This document shows, in pieces, positions 36,080 through 45,139 of a stretch of DNA of 64,000 bases; the stretch's first letter is position 1; each line of letters begins with the position of its first letter. The translations under genes and the position numbers were made by a program. Origin of the DNA: Synechococcus sp. A18-25c (GTDB lineage: Bacteria > Cyanobacteriota > Cyanobacteriia > PCC-6307 > Cyanobiaceae); NCBI RefSeq assembly GCF_014280035.1, contig NZ_CP047957.1, forward strand, positions 2,108,001 to 2,172,000, in the 5' to 3' direction. The notes beneath the pieces were generated by a model, which saw only the letters and a program-made list of their open reading frames with translations, was not told where the DNA came from and made no database searches.

Positions 36080-37039
36080 TTAAGGAGCCTCTGCCTCGCT
36101 CCCAGGTGCATGCCATTCAGCCGTTCCCAACAGAACCCGCGTGCGCAGAAGCAGAAGCAAGGCCGATCCATAAAGCACAAGCTCGCCCCACTCCTGATCA
36201 CGGTTATGGAGCAGTTCAGAAAAGGATTGCGTCGCAACGCAGTAAGCAATCACGGCCACGAATAGAAACAGGGGCCAGCTGTACGAGGCTGGCAACAGAG
36301 CCAAAACAAGCGAGCGTTGCTCGGGAGACTGATGGCGAAGCAATCTCCGGGCGACCTGCGGAGCCAGCACCACAGTCAGCAACACAACCAGCATCGCCAA
36401 AAACGTGAAGCCATCCAGACGATCCTGAAACCAGCCGATGTTGTGCAGGGTTGTTTCCTGCTGAGCGTTGATCGTTCGGATCGCTTCTGGGGTCTGCCAG
36501 CTAAAGATCACCTGCCCCCAGGCCAGTTCCTCCAGAAGCAACAGCCCCAGAAGAGCAACAAAGCCTCTGGCCAGCCAACCAGGGCGCGCATCATCGAGCC
36601 GGCGGAACAGGTCATCGCCAATCAGCCAGCTCACACGGATTGCCGCGACGAGGAGCAGCACTTGCCCCCACTCGACCAGACCACCTTCGCCGAAGACCAG
36701 GCGCTTATAAGCATCGAGGTCTGGGGAACTGAGCTTCAGCCCCATGATCAACAGCACCATCGCGACAACCAGAAGCCACACCGCGACTTGCCGGGCGCGA
36801 TTCGCCCCAGGATCGTCATCGGCAAGAAGGCGAACCAACACACCCGACGCGCGTCCCCAGACGCCGAAAGCAAGCAGCACCAGAGCAAGAACCCACCAGC
36901 CTGAATCAGCTGCTGTGCCCCTGATGATCCACAACACCAGCTGAATGAAGGCCACAAGACCACACACACCGCCAATACCGAGAAGGCCGTTCAGGAACCA
37001 GCTCTTCAAACGGACTCCCCTGACGTAGCGAAGCGACAC
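36080..37039 (-). CDS. Uncharacterised polytopic membrane protein
   Basis: A 319-residue protein with about eight predicted helices (near 15-35, 45-62, 83-105, 125-145, 155-175, 220-240, 255-275 and 285-300). LLLLEELAWGQVIFSWQTPE in the middle is a recurrent motif (EExxWGQ) in an uncharacterised bacterial membrane family. No catalytic residues can be assigned beyond those Glu residues. It lies just downstream of the psbD terminator and 27 bases upstream of the DUF2079 gene on the same strand, so it likely belongs with the envelope-glycan block rather than with psbD. Confidence 0.6.
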   Translation of the reverse strand: MSLRYVRGVRLKSWFLNGLLGIGGVCGLVAFIQLVLWIIRGTAADSGWWVLALVLLAFGVWGRASGVLVRLLADDDPGANRARQVAVWLLVVAMVLLIMGLKLSSPDLDAYKRLVFGEGGLVEWGQVLLLVAAIRVSWLIGDDLFRRLDDARPGWLARGFVALLGLLLLEELAWGQVIFSWQTPEAIRTINAQQETTLHNIGWFQDRLDGFTFLAMLVVLLTVVLAPQVARRLLRHQSPEQRSLVLALLPASYSWPLFLFVAVIAYCVATQSFSELLHNRDQEWGELVLYGSALLLLLRTRVLLGTAEWHAPGSEAEAP

Positions 37040-37084
37040 GCAATAGCTCTCACGATGAAGTGGAAGTTAAGCGCCGAAGCCAAC

Positions 37085-37108
37085 AAAAAAGGGGCCCCAA
37101 GGGGCCCC
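37085..37108 (-). terminator. Intrinsic terminator of psbD
   Basis: The sequence is GGGGCCCC-AA-GGGGCCCC on the plus strand: each arm is itself palindromic and the two arms pair perfectly as an 8-bp all-GC stem, followed on the minus strand by six T. It lies 21 bases after the psbD stop and ends transcription before any psbC. Confidence 0.93.
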
Positions 37109-37129
37109 AAATCGAGAGGATTCGTCCGA

Positions 37130-38185
37130 TCAGAGGGCGTTGCCGCGGGGCAGAACCTCTTCAGGGAAGACGAAGTTTTCGTGCGGCTGGTCAGCCGGTG
37201 CCATCCAGGCACGCAGACCTTCATTCAGAAGAATGTTCTTGGTGTAGAAGGTCTCGAATTCGGGATCTTCTGCAGCGCGGATTTCCTGGGACACGAAGTC
37301 ATAGGCGCGCAGGTTGAGAGCCAGACCGATGATGCCGATGGAGCTGGTCCACAGGCCCATCACAGGCACGAACAACATGAAGAAGTGCAGCCAGCGCTTG
37401 TTGGAGAAGGCGATCCCGAAGATCTGGCTCCAGAAGCGGTTGGCGGTGACCATGGAATAGGTCTCTTCTTCCTGGGTGGGCTCGAACGCCTTGAAGGTGT
37501 TGGCCTGCTCGCCATCCTCAAACAAGGTGTTTTCCACGGTGGCGCCGTGAATGGCGCAGAGCAGTGCACCGCCGAGAATGCCGGCGACGCCCATCATGTG
37601 GAAAGGATTCAGGGTCCAGTTGTGGAAGCCCTGAAGGAAGAGGAGGAAGCGGAAGATCGCGGCCACACCAAAGGAGGGCGCGAAGAACCAGCTGCTCTGG
37701 CCGAGGGGATACATCAGGAAGACACTGACGAACACTGCAATCGGACCGGAGAAGGCGATGGCGTTGTAAGGACGAATGCCGACCAGACGTGCAATTTCGA
37801 ACTGACGCAGCATGAAGCCGATCAGAGCGAAGGCACCGTGCAGCGCCACGAAGGCCCAGAGGCCGCCGAGCTGACACCAGCGCACGAAATCGCCTTGGGC
37901 CTCAGGGCCCCAAAGCAGCAGGAGGCTGTGACCCATCGCATCAGCGGGGGTTGAAACAGCAGCAGTCAGGAAGTTGCAACCTTCCAGGTACGACGAGGCG
38001 ATGCCGTGGGTGTACCAGGAGGTGACAAAGGTGGTGCCTGTCAGCCAGCCACCAATGGCCAGATAGGCCGTCGGGAAGAGAAGGATGCCGGACCAGCCGA
38101 CAAAAACGAAGCGGTCGCGCTTGAGCCAGTCATCGAGGACGTCAAACCATCCCCGCTGTGGCGCACGTCCTACAGCGATCGTCAT
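37130..38185 (-). CDS. psbD: Photosystem II D2 protein
   Basis: D2 is one of the two reaction-centre core proteins of photosystem II; it binds the special-pair chlorophylls, pheophytin and plastoquinone QA in the thylakoid membrane. The 351 residues match the family length and order: [21 protein letters not shown] at the N-terminus, [41 protein letters not shown] (iron and chlorophyll His) and [20 protein letters not shown] at the end. In most cyanobacteria psbD overlaps psbC, but this copy stands alone with a terminator right after it, so it is probably the second (light-induced) copy; another psbDC locus should exist elsewhere. Confidence 0.98.
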   Translation of the reverse strand: MTIAVGRAPQRGWFDVLDDWLKRDRFVFVGWSGILLFPTAYLAIGGWLTGTTFVTSWYTHGIASSYLEGCNFLTAAVSTPADAMGHSLLLLWGPEAQGDFVRWCQLGGLWAFVALHGAFALIGFMLRQFEIARLVGIRPYNAIAFSGPIAVFVSVFLMYPLGQSSWFFAPSFGVAAIFRFLLFLQGFHNWTLNPFHMMGVAGILGGALLCAIHGATVENTLFEDGEQANTFKAFEPTQEEETYSMVTANRFWSQIFGIAFSNKRWLHFFMLFVPVMGLWTSSIGIIGLALNLRAYDFVSQEIRAAEDPEFETFYTKNILLNEGLRAWMAPADQPHENFVFPEEVLPRGNAL

Positions 38186-38343
38186 GAGAAGAGCTTCATG
38201 AAGCTTTACGCGCCGAGCCTAGTTGGCGCCAGAGATTCTGTGGGCACCAGACGTGGAATTAAAGGCAGACATGAGTAGAAATGCTCACGACTTCAGGAGC
38301 AGCTTCCATCCGCGAAGATGGCGAGAGAAATAAGGATGCCTCT

Positions 38344-38607
38344 GTGTACGTGATTGAGCTGGCTCTTCGCATGAGCCCCATGCCGGTGTCCGTGCAACGC
38401 AAGGAAAGCGAGGCCGCTGAAGCCCTCTATCAGCAGGTGCGCACTGCACTTGAGCAGGGACAGCCTCGCCTGCTTGAACTCACCTGTGAAAAGGTTGAAG
38501 GCAAACGCCTCAGCGTGCTCACCAGCGATCTGCTGGCTGTTCAGATCTACGAAAAGACAGCCGCTACCGGTGGCACCAAACGTCCAGGGTTTTCATTCGA
38601 AGCCTGA
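38344..38607 (+). CDS. UPF0367 family protein
   Basis: An 87-residue conserved cyanobacterial protein of unknown function. [50 protein letters not shown] and the terminal KRPGFSFEA match the family closely. I prefer GTG at 38344, because family members begin M-Y-[TV]-I-E-L; an open frame extends further upstream to 38281 without family-like sequence. It is divergent from psbD across 158 bases and directly abuts the ABC ATPase gene, whose ATG follows its stop, so the two are an operon. Confidence 0.88.
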   Translation: MYVIELALRMSPMPVSVQRKESEAAEALYQQVRTALEQGQPRLLELTCEKVEGKRLSVLTSDLLAVQIYEKTAATGGTKRPGFSFEA

Positions 38608-39306
38608 ATGCCTGTGCAACATGGAGCCGGGCAAGCGGGACTGCGGTTTGAGCGGGTCAGCTACAGCTGGCCCTGCGGCACCCGTGCGCTTGATCGCTGC
38701 AGCTTTCAGATTTCCGGTCCAGGCCTCTGGATGCTGGTGGGCAGCAATGGCAGCGGCAAAAGCACGTTATTTCGGATTTTGAGTGGTCTGATCAAGCCCC
38801 AATCGGGGCACATTGATTGCAAGCTTCGCCCGGCACTGGTGTTCCAGAACCCGGACCACCAACTTTTGCTTCCCAGTTGCGGCAGCGAAGTGCTGCTGAA
38901 CTTGCCCCCTGGGCTCGATCAAACGATGCAGCGACGCAGGATCAAACATCTCTTGGAACAAGTGGGGATGGCGGGCATGGCATCACGCCCTATTCACACA
39001 CTCAGCGGAGGACAAAAACAACGGCTTGCCATCGCTAGCGCCCTGGCCAGTGACGCCAACCTGCTGCTGCTTGACGAGCCCACTGCGCTGCTCGACCCCA
39101 CCAGCCAGACCGCGATCCTCACCACCGTCCAACAGCTTTGCCACCGATCCAGCAATCCCTTAACAGCACTTTGGATCACCCATCGACTCGGCGAACTTGA
39201 CCATGCCGACGGAGCCGCCCAAATGGAACGGGGTCGCATCGGTCACTGGCAGAACGGCCCGGCTCTGCGTCGCCGGCTTGAACCCCTTGCCGGACGGCAG
39301 GGCTGA
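38608..39306 (+). CDS. ABC transporter ATP-binding protein (ECF/CbiO-like)
   Basis: A 232-residue ATPase subunit. Walker A VGSNGSGKST, the Q-loop region VFQNPDHQLLLPS, signature LSGGQKQRLAIA, Walker B LLLLDEPTALLDP and the switch His WITHR are all in place. The FQNPDHQ Q-loop is typical of energy-coupling-factor and cobalt/biotin-type importers. No membrane subunit is next to it, so it must pair with proteins encoded elsewhere. In plants and cyanobacteria a single-ATPase relative (NAP-type, ABCI) is plausible too. tRNA-Asn starts 24 bases after its stop. Confidence 0.9.
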   Translation: MPVQHGAGQAGLRFERVSYSWPCGTRALDRCSFQISGPGLWMLVGSNGSGKSTLFRILSGLIKPQSGHIDCKLRPALVFQNPDHQLLLPSCGSEVLLNLPPGLDQTMQRRRIKHLLEQVGMAGMASRPIHTLSGGQKQRLAIASALASDANLLLLDEPTALLDPTSQTAILTTVQQLCHRSSNPLTALWITHRLGELDHADGAAQMERGRIGHWQNGPALRRRLEPLAGRQG

Positions 39307-39329
39307 GGGGTAAGTTCTTCCCGTCACAT

Positions 39330-39401
39330 TCCTCGGTAGCTCAGCGGTAGAGCGGTCGACTGTTAATCGATTGGTCGCAGGTTCGAATCCCGCCCGGGGA
39401 G
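39330..39401 (+). tRNA. trnN: tRNA-Asn (GTT)
   Basis: A 72-nt cloverleaf. Acceptor arms TCCTCGG and CCGGGGA pair (one U-G) with discriminator G. The D arm has AGCTCAGCGGTAGAGC. The anticodon loop is CTGTTAA, giving anticodon GTT (39362-39364). The T arm GCAGGTTCGAATCCCGC is perfect. CCA is not encoded. Confidence 0.97.
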
Positions 39402-39417
39402 TTTCATGGTCAACAGG

Positions 39418-39448
39418 CCGCGTCTGAAGTCCTCAGGCGCGGTTTTTT
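39418..39448 (+). terminator. Intrinsic terminator after tRNA-Asn
   Basis: A 10-bp stem (CCGCGTCTGA with TCAGGCGCGG, one U-G) with a 5-base loop is followed by six T. It ends the tRNA transcript, perhaps together with the UPF0367-ABC operon. Confidence 0.9.
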
Positions 39449-39766
39449 ATCTGTGAAATCAAATCCATCCATCGGGATGACGCCGACGCGCCAATCGCAG
39501 CACGCGTGCGCATTGGCTCAAAAAAGCCTCGAGCAATAGATTTTCTGTCACAAAGCCCCATGGAAAGCGAAGACTTTCTATAGAGGCCGACCCAAGCATC
39601 GATGGCCACAGAAGGCCAAATCGCTTTCAGCGCAAGGGATCAGCAGCGATTTCACCCACCCCTTCCCGATTACCCGATCAATGCAGGAGGTATGGAACCT
39701 TGAGAGAATCTGTCAAGCCATGACGCGGCCTAACCACGTCCACCACGTTCTCTTGCCGGCAAGTCG
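39449..39766 (+). promoter_or_regulatory. Long leader/promoter region of rpaA
   Basis: 318 bases without a gene. It must hold the rpaA promoter and 5' leader. No clear -10 box or RpaB-type HLR1 direct repeat was found. At 39692-39703 an ATG GAA CCT TGA mini-frame follows a strong GCAGGAGGT, 72 bases before rpaA; it may affect ribosome loading on the leader, or be coincidence. Confidence 0.5.
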
Positions 39767-40564
39767 ATGAAGCCCTGCATTTTGTTAATCGAAGATGACA
39801 GGGACATGCGCGAGTTGGTGGGTGGTCACCTGGAGCACAGCGGCTTTGATGTGCAAAGCGCTGACGACGGCATCAAAGGGCAAGCATTAGCTCTTCAATA
39901 CAGCCCCGACCTAATTCTGTTGGATTTAATGCTGCCCAAGGTCGACGGTCTCACGCTTTGTCAGCGCCTGAGACGCGACGACCGCACTGCCGCAATCCCG
40001 ATCCTGATGCTGACGGCCCTGGGTGGCACCAAAGACAAAGTCAGCGGTTTCAATTCAGGCGCTGATGATTACCTCACCAAACCGTTCGATCTCGAAGAGC
40101 TCCAAGTTCGCATCAAAGCACTGCTTCGCCGCAGCGATCGGGCTCCGGTTGGCACCAGCGGCAACCACCACGAAATTCTTAGTTACGGCCCGCTCACGCT
40201 CGTTCCGGAGCGCTTTGAAGCCATTTGGTTTGACAAGCCGGTGAGGCTCACCCACCTGGAGTTTGAACTGCTGCACTGTCTGTTGCAGCGGCATGGCCAG
40301 ACCGTGGCTCCTTCGCTGATTCTGAAAGAGGTCTGGGGCTATGAACCAGACGACGATATTGAAACGATCCGCGTGCACGTGCGTCACCTGCGCACCAAGC
40401 TCGAGCCTGATCCCCGCAAGCCCCGCTTCATCAAGACGGTGTACGGAGCTGGTTACTGCCTTGAGCTCCCAACAGGTGCTCAGCTTGAAGGTCTTCAAGA
40501 CGTGCTAGCCCAGGCGCGCCAAGATCGGGACCATAAAGATCAGGACAGTCGCGCCAGCGCTTGA
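39767..40564 (+). CDS. rpaA: Response regulator RpaA (circadian output)
   Basis: OmpR-type transcription factor that carries KaiABC clock output (via SasA and CikA in freshwater species) and influences phycobilisome coupling. Receiver domain 1-120 with acidic pocket ED10-D11 and phosphoacceptor D53 ([12 protein letters not shown]), conserved T/K (LMLTALG; YLTKPFD). The winged helix is at about 140-245: [45 protein letters not shown]. The phrases [14 protein letters not shown] and [10 protein letters not shown] are RpaA-specific. The C-terminal tail of about 20 residues is an addition. It is convergent with holB and lies about 6 kb from rpaB. Confidence 0.93.
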   Translation: MKPCILLIEDDRDMRELVGGHLEHSGFDVQSADDGIKGQALALQYSPDLILLDLMLPKVDGLTLCQRLRRDDRTAAIPILMLTALGGTKDKVSGFNSGADDYLTKPFDLEELQVRIKALLRRSDRAPVGTSGNHHEILSYGPLTLVPERFEAIWFDKPVRLTHLEFELLHCLLQRHGQTVAPSLILKEVWGYEPDDDIETIRVHVRHLRTKLEPDPRKPRFIKTVYGAGYCLELPTGAQLEGLQDVLAQARQDRDHKDQDSRASA

Positions 40565-40578
40565 TCTCTCCGACGTTG

Positions 40579-41541
40579 TCAGGCCTGACTGAGATTGAGC
40601 AAGGCCACCTCCCAGGCAAGTCTGGGTTGAACAAAGGACAGCAGGTGTTGCCGAAGACGGTCAAGCCTGACAAGGAGCTCTTGCCGACCATGAGAGCGCC
40701 AAAGATGTTGCTGCCACCAGCCAATCAGCCACAGTTGCTGTTCGCCCTCCAGTTGATCGCTGAGGTCTCGGGCTAGCGCCATCGCCTCAACCGGCGTTAG
40801 CGGAAGAGTCTGAAGCCGTTGCTTGAGATCGTCGGGAATGGACCTCCAGATCCGCACATGTTCCAGAAGCGCCCCTGGAGAACCCGCAGCCAGGGCCATT
40901 AATTCAGGCTGACTGGAGGCCAGAGTCAAAGCCTGATCACCCTCCTTGTTGGGAAGACTGTCCAGCACCGAAGCCATGCAAGCTTCGGTGAGCCGGGTGA
41001 AACGGATCTGCTGACAACGCGAACGAATGGTTGTGAGCAACCGTTCAGGCGCAGCGCTGAGCAGGATCAGCAGTCCATGACCCGGTTCCTCCAGCGTTTT
41101 CAACAAAGCATTGGCCGCACCTTCCGCCATGGCCTCCGGCTGCTCAAGGATCACCAAGCCTCGGGGGGATTCGAGGGGCTGCCGTGCCAGGAACTGACTC
41201 AACCCACGAATCTGCTCCAGCCGCACCTGCGGTGGTGTGCGACGACTCACGCCGGCCGCTTCCGCCTCTGATCGAGGGATCAGGCGTCCCTGATGGCTAT
41301 AGGTGGGCTCCACCCACAACAGGTCAGGGTGGTTGCGTTCTTCCAAGCGGCGACGCTCGCGGGCGTCCGATCCGCCCCCACTCAGTAACCCCTCCAGGAA
41401 ACGCTGTGCCGCAAGGCGGCGTCCGACCCCATCCGGACCACTGAACAGATAGGCCGGAGCGAGTCGCTGCTGATCCAAAGCAGCCTCAAGAAGCTGTTGT
41501 GCCAATGGCTGCCCCTGCAGATCTGCGAACAACCCCCGCAT
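40579..41541 (-). CDS. holB: DNA polymerase III delta' subunit
   Basis: Clamp-loader subunit of the replicative polymerase. A 320-residue AAA+ protein with LFADLQGQPLAQQLLEAAL, PAYLFSGPDGVGRRLAAQRF (Walker A modified, GPDGVGRR lacking the usual GKT), ANALLKTLEEPGHGLLILLS and SRCQQIRF, all normal for delta', which does not hydrolyse ATP. The zinc motif of enteric HolB is not seen. The ATG at 41541 (MRGLFADL) overlaps the last base of tmk, so the two are coupled. It converges on rpaA. Confidence 0.92.
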   Translation of the reverse strand: MRGLFADLQGQPLAQQLLEAALDQQRLAPAYLFSGPDGVGRRLAAQRFLEGLLSGGGSDARERRRLEERNHPDLLWVEPTYSHQGRLIPRSEAEAAGVSRRTPPQVRLEQIRGLSQFLARQPLESPRGLVILEQPEAMAEGAANALLKTLEEPGHGLLILLSAAPERLLTTIRSRCQQIRFTRLTEACMASVLDSLPNKEGDQALTLASSQPELMALAAGSPGALLEHVRIWRSIPDDLKQRLQTLPLTPVEAMALARDLSDQLEGEQQLWLIGWWQQHLWRSHGRQELLVRLDRLRQHLLSFVQPRLAWEVALLNLSQA

Positions 41542-42182
41542 CAGATCCAACCTTGTGCCGCTTTGGCCTCAACCTGCGCTCGGATACTTCGCTGCACCTG
41601 CTCTGGCGTGCGATCAGCCGCCACTGCAGCCCAACCACGTTCGCCGGCCAGGGTCCGGAAACCTTCAGCGACCCGGGCCAGAAATGCGGTTCCTTCCGCC
41701 TCAATCCGATCAGCCATCTGCTCCTGGCGACGACGAAGACTGACGGCAATGGGAAGGTCCAGCCAAAGGGTGAGATCCGGTGTCACTCCGGCCGTCGCAA
41801 TCCGTTCTAAATCGCGAATTGTGGACGCATCCAAACCACGACCATCGCCCTGATACGCCAGGGTTGAACCACTGAATCGGTCGCTGAGAACCCAGTCGCC
41901 CCTATCCAAAGCGGGCCGAATCAAGTGCTCCACATGCTGAGCGCGGTCAGCCGCGTACATCAGCAGTTCGGCAGTGGGCGAAGGCGCCGAATCTTGGGGG
42001 GGATGGAGCAACAACTCCCGCAAGGCCTTCCCCAGAGGGGTCCCCCCTGGTTCCCGGGTAAGAAGCAAGGTTGCTCCTGCAGGCATGAGGCCACTGCCGG
42101 GCAACCATTGCGAGAGCAGCTTCAGTTGCGTGGTCTTACCGCAACCATCAATGCCCTCAAGCACCAGAAAACGTCCGGCCAT
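41541..42182 (-). CDS. tmk: Thymidylate kinase
   Basis: Phosphorylates dTMP to dTDP for DNA synthesis. 213 residues with FLVLEGIDGCGKTTQLKLL (Walker A at about 7-16), the DRX/TMP-binding LLTREPGGTPLGKALRELLL, ADRAQHVEHLIRPAL and VLSDRFSGSTLAYQGDGRGLD. It resembles the type with the catalytic Arg in the lid (RRRQEQMADRIEAEG). Start ATG at 42182, two bases after the copper-ATPase stop. It is translationally coupled to holB by a one-base overlap, a common tmk-holB pairing. Confidence 0.95.
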   Translation of the reverse strand: MAGRFLVLEGIDGCGKTTQLKLLSQWLPGSGLMPAGATLLLTREPGGTPLGKALRELLLHPPQDSAPSPTAELLMYAADRAQHVEHLIRPALDRGDWVLSDRFSGSTLAYQGDGRGLDASTIRDLERIATAGVTPDLTLWLDLPIAVSLRRRQEQMADRIEAEGTAFLARVAEGFRTLAGERGWAAVAADRTPEQVQRSIRAQVEAKAAQGWI

Positions 42183-42184
42183 GG

Positions 42185-44539
42185 TTAACGCAGGCGAAGG
42201 CTCAGAGCATTCAGCACCACGGTCACAGAACTGAGGGCCATCAGCAACGCGGCCAGAGGTGGGGAGAGCAGCAGGTTGAAACTCGGTAGCAATACACCTG
42301 CCGCCACAGGGAGGGCGATGAGGTTGTAACCAAAGGCCCAGAAGAGGTTCTGACGGATCTTGGCCATGGTGCGGCGGGCCAGGGTCAAAGCCTCCGGCAG
42401 CGCTTCGAGACGATCTCCGAGCAACACCAGATCCGCTGTGTCTTGCGCGATCTGCGTGCCAGTTCCCACAGCGATGCCGAGATCAGCAGCAGCGAGAGCC
42501 GGGGCATCATTAATGCCATCGCCGACCATGCCCACGGCTTCCTTGGCTTTCCAGCGCTCGAGACGCTCGAGCTTCTGCGCCGGGAGCAACTGCCAGGCCA
42601 GTTCATCATGCGTGAAACCAAGGGCCTGGCCAACCTCCTCAACAGCACGACGACGGTCTCCACTCAACATGGCCAGCGAGAGACCCTGAGTGCGCAGACG
42701 TTGCAAAGCAACAACGGCATCCGGACGCAGGCCGTCATCAATGGCGACCAGACCCAGCGGCTCGTGATCCACAGCAACCGCCACCAACGTCTGACCACGC
42801 TTGAGGGCGGCCTGCACAACCAACTGCTGCGCAGACGACCAGGCCACGCCTTCGGCTTGCATCCATTCTGGAGAGCCGACCCTGACCTCGCCCTGAAGAG
42901 TGTCCAAGGTGCCCTGCATGCCAGCCCCAGGGAACGTTCGACTGGCCTGCACGGGAAGAAGCGGGATGTTGCGCCGCTGCGCTTCCTGCATCAAGGCATG
43001 AGCCAGGGGATGACGACTGGTCTGTTCCAGACTCGCTCCAAACTGAATGACTCGTGCCGCATCCTCCGTGGCCAATACGTCATCCACCAAGGGACGTCCC
43101 AGGGTGAGGGTGCCGGTTTTGTCAAACACCATGCGTTTGACAGAGGCGGCCTGCTCGATCACATCACCACCCCTAAACAACCAGCCCTGGCGAGCGGCCA
43201 GTCCCGAGGAGACGGTAATCACCGTGGGGGTGGCCAGACCCAGGGCACAGGGACAAGCCACCACAAGCACAGCGATCGCAAGCTGCAATCCCAGACCGAA
43301 AGGCGTCTGAGCGCCAGCCCCAAGCCCACCATGCAAGCCATGGCCTGAACCGTGGTCCATCATCACCACAGGCACCTCCAGCACCTGGGGCCAGAGACGA
43401 CTTCCCAGCTGCCACCAAAACAGGAACGTCACCACCGCCAGACTGACCACGCCGTAGCAAAAGCGGCCCGCCACACGGTCCGCGAGGCCCTGGATCGGTG
43501 CTCGCCTTGCTTGGGCTTGCTCCACCAGAGCAATGATCCGAGCCAGAGCGGTATCGCTACCGACCCGCTGCACCTCCAGCTCCAAGGTGCCCTCGAGATT
43601 CAGGCACCCGGAACTGAGCTCGGTACCCGGCTCAGCATCCAGGGGGAGAGGTTCCCCAGTGAGGCTGGACAAATCGACCGCTGATCGCCCCTCACACACC
43701 ACACCGTCGACCGGAATCCGATCGCCTGCCAAGAGCTGAATGCGTTCACCAGGGCGCAACAAAGACACGGGCACCTCACGCACAGTGGCATCCGCCATTA
43801 GCAAACGTGCCGTGTTGGGCTGCAGCGCTGCGAGCTCCTGCAGGGCCCGGCCGGTGCGCCTGCGCGCACGCTCTTCCAGGAAGCGCCCCAACAGAACGAA
43901 ACCCAGCAGCATCACGGGTTCATTGAAGAAACAGGGCCAGCCCACTCGCGGCCAGATGAGCGCGACGATGCTGGCCAAATAAGCGCTGCCGACACCAAGG
44001 CTCACCAGGGTGTCCATGCTCGGAACACCGCTACGGAGGGCCTTCCATCCACCGCTCAAAATCGGACGCCCAGGGCCGAACAACGCCACGGTCGCCAGTC
44101 CGGCATGAAACGGAAGACTGCCAATCAACGGCAGCGACAGTGTCCCTCCCTCGGCCAAATGGCCAAGACCGGAGAGAAGCAGCAGCACCAAGGCCACCAT
44201 CAGCTGACGCCACTGACGCCACCACCCCCAGGCCTGTTCCGGCGTATCGGTCTGACCAACGACACCGCTCGGGCGCAATTTGGCGGGAAAACCCCTGTTT
44301 TGGAGCGCTTCCAGAACACCCTCGAGAGACTGAGGTGACTCCGGAGGGGGTTCACCCTCCAGGCGAAGCCATGCGCTGCGAGTGACCAGATTGACGCTGG
44401 CATCCGCCACTCCAGGCTGATCCAGCAAAGTGCGTTCCACCGCGCGCACACAGCCACCACATTTCATCCCGTCGATGTCGAGAAGCACCGCGTGGGAAGG
44501 GGCGGATGAAGCAGATGAGTGGGGTGCGGAAGCAGACAC
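42185..44539 (-). CDS. Copper-transporting P-type ATPase (P1B)
   Basis: A 784-residue heavy-metal pump, located in the plasma or thylakoid membrane. An N-terminal HMA domain holds the metal site GMKCGGC (C27, C30). Eight membrane helices follow; the ion site CPC lies in VVACPCALGLATP, and the phosphorylation site is FDKTGTLTLGR. SRHPLAHALM has the P1B-specific HP, and MVGDGINDAPALAAADLGIAV is the hinge. CPC with GMxCxxC points to Cu+, either PacS/CtaA-like supply to plastocyanin and cytochrome oxidase or CopA-like efflux. A Ser/Ala-rich tip precedes the HMA domain. It shares a promoter region with ycf3. Confidence 0.93.
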   Translation of the reverse strand: MSASAPHSSASSAPSHAVLLDIDGMKCGGCVRAVERTLLDQPGVADASVNLVTRSAWLRLEGEPPPESPQSLEGVLEALQNRGFPAKLRPSGVVGQTDTPEQAWGWWRQWRQLMVALVLLLLSGLGHLAEGGTLSLPLIGSLPFHAGLATVALFGPGRPILSGGWKALRSGVPSMDTLVSLGVGSAYLASIVALIWPRVGWPCFFNEPVMLLGFVLLGRFLEERARRRTGRALQELAALQPNTARLLMADATVREVPVSLLRPGERIQLLAGDRIPVDGVVCEGRSAVDLSSLTGEPLPLDAEPGTELSSGCLNLEGTLELEVQRVGSDTALARIIALVEQAQARRAPIQGLADRVAGRFCYGVVSLAVVTFLFWWQLGSRLWPQVLEVPVVMMDHGSGHGLHGGLGAGAQTPFGLGLQLAIAVLVVACPCALGLATPTVITVSSGLAARQGWLFRGGDVIEQAASVKRMVFDKTGTLTLGRPLVDDVLATEDAARVIQFGASLEQTSRHPLAHALMQEAQRRNIPLLPVQASRTFPGAGMQGTLDTLQGEVRVGSPEWMQAEGVAWSSAQQLVVQAALKRGQTLVAVAVDHEPLGLVAIDDGLRPDAVVALQRLRTQGLSLAMLSGDRRRAVEEVGQALGFTHDELAWQLLPAQKLERLERWKAKEAVGMVGDGINDAPALAAADLGIAVGTGTQIAQDTADLVLLGDRLEALPEALTLARRTMAKIRQNLFWAFGYNLIALPVAAGVLLPSFNLLLSPPLAALLMALSSVTVVLNALSLRLR

Positions 44540-44612
44540 ATCAACGGTTCACACCACACCACGCTAAGCAGTGCCCATTGGGTTCAGGATGGGGACAACC
44601 GTCCGGCTCTCC

Positions 44613-45134
44613 GTGCCCCGCAGCAATCGCAACGACAACTTCATCGACAAAAGCTTCACGGTGATGGCCGATCTGATCGTGAAGCTGCTGCCGATCAACC
44701 CCAGAGCCAAAGAGGCTTATGTGTATTACCGCGATGGCTTATCCGCTCAAAACGATGGTGACTACGCCGAAGCCCTTGAAAACTACGAAGAAAGCCTGAA
44801 GCTCGAGGAGAACCCGATCGACCGTGGTGAAACCCTCAAAAACATGGCGATCATCTACATGAGCAATGGCGAAGAAGATCGAGCAATCGAGACTTATCTC
44901 AAGGCTCTCGAAGAGAATCCGAAGCAGCCGTCATGCCTCAAAAACATGGGGCTCATCTACGAAAAACGTGGTCGGATGGCTGAAGAGGAGGGCCGACGCG
45001 ATGAGGCCGACGGCTGGCTCGACAAGGCCGCCGAGGCATGGACTCAAGCTGTGCGTCTGAATCCCGGTGGTTACCTGGACATCGAAAACTGGCTCAAGTC
45101 CAGTGGTCGCAGCAATGTTGACGTGTATTTCTGA
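44613..45134 (+). CDS. ycf3: Photosystem I assembly protein Ycf3
   Basis: A TPR chaperone needed to assemble photosystem I subunits. Family members begin M-P-R-S-x-R-N-D-N-F-I-D-K, so the GTG at 44613 (read [14 protein letters not shown]) is chosen over the longer frame that begins upstream (44571). The 173 residues carry three TPRs: [41 protein letters not shown] and [13 protein letters not shown], then [11 protein letters not shown] at the end. It is divergent from the copper ATPase (73 bases), and its 3' end faces radA, five bases away. Confidence 0.95.
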   Translation: MPRSNRNDNFIDKSFTVMADLIVKLLPINPRAKEAYVYYRDGLSAQNDGDYAEALENYEESLKLEENPIDRGETLKNMAIIYMSNGEEDRAIETYLKALEENPKQPSCLKNMGLIYEKRGRMAEEEGRRDEADGWLDKAAEAWTQAVRLNPGGYLDIENWLKSSGRSNVDVYF

Positions 45135-45139
45135 CGCGT

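Noticed and set aside
37055-37954. 299-codon plus-strand frame antisense to psbD
   Set aside because: It is a shadow of the highly biased psbD coding sequence; psbD is certain and the antisense protein is low-complexity acidic sequence.
39330-39401. Possible integration site at the tRNA-Asn
   Set aside because: Neither a duplicated tRNA 3' end nor an integrase is present in the window.
42443-43348. 301-codon plus-strand frame antisense to the copper ATPase
   Set aside because: No motif, no Shine-Dalgarno; it covers the conserved ATP-binding region of the ATPase on the other strand.
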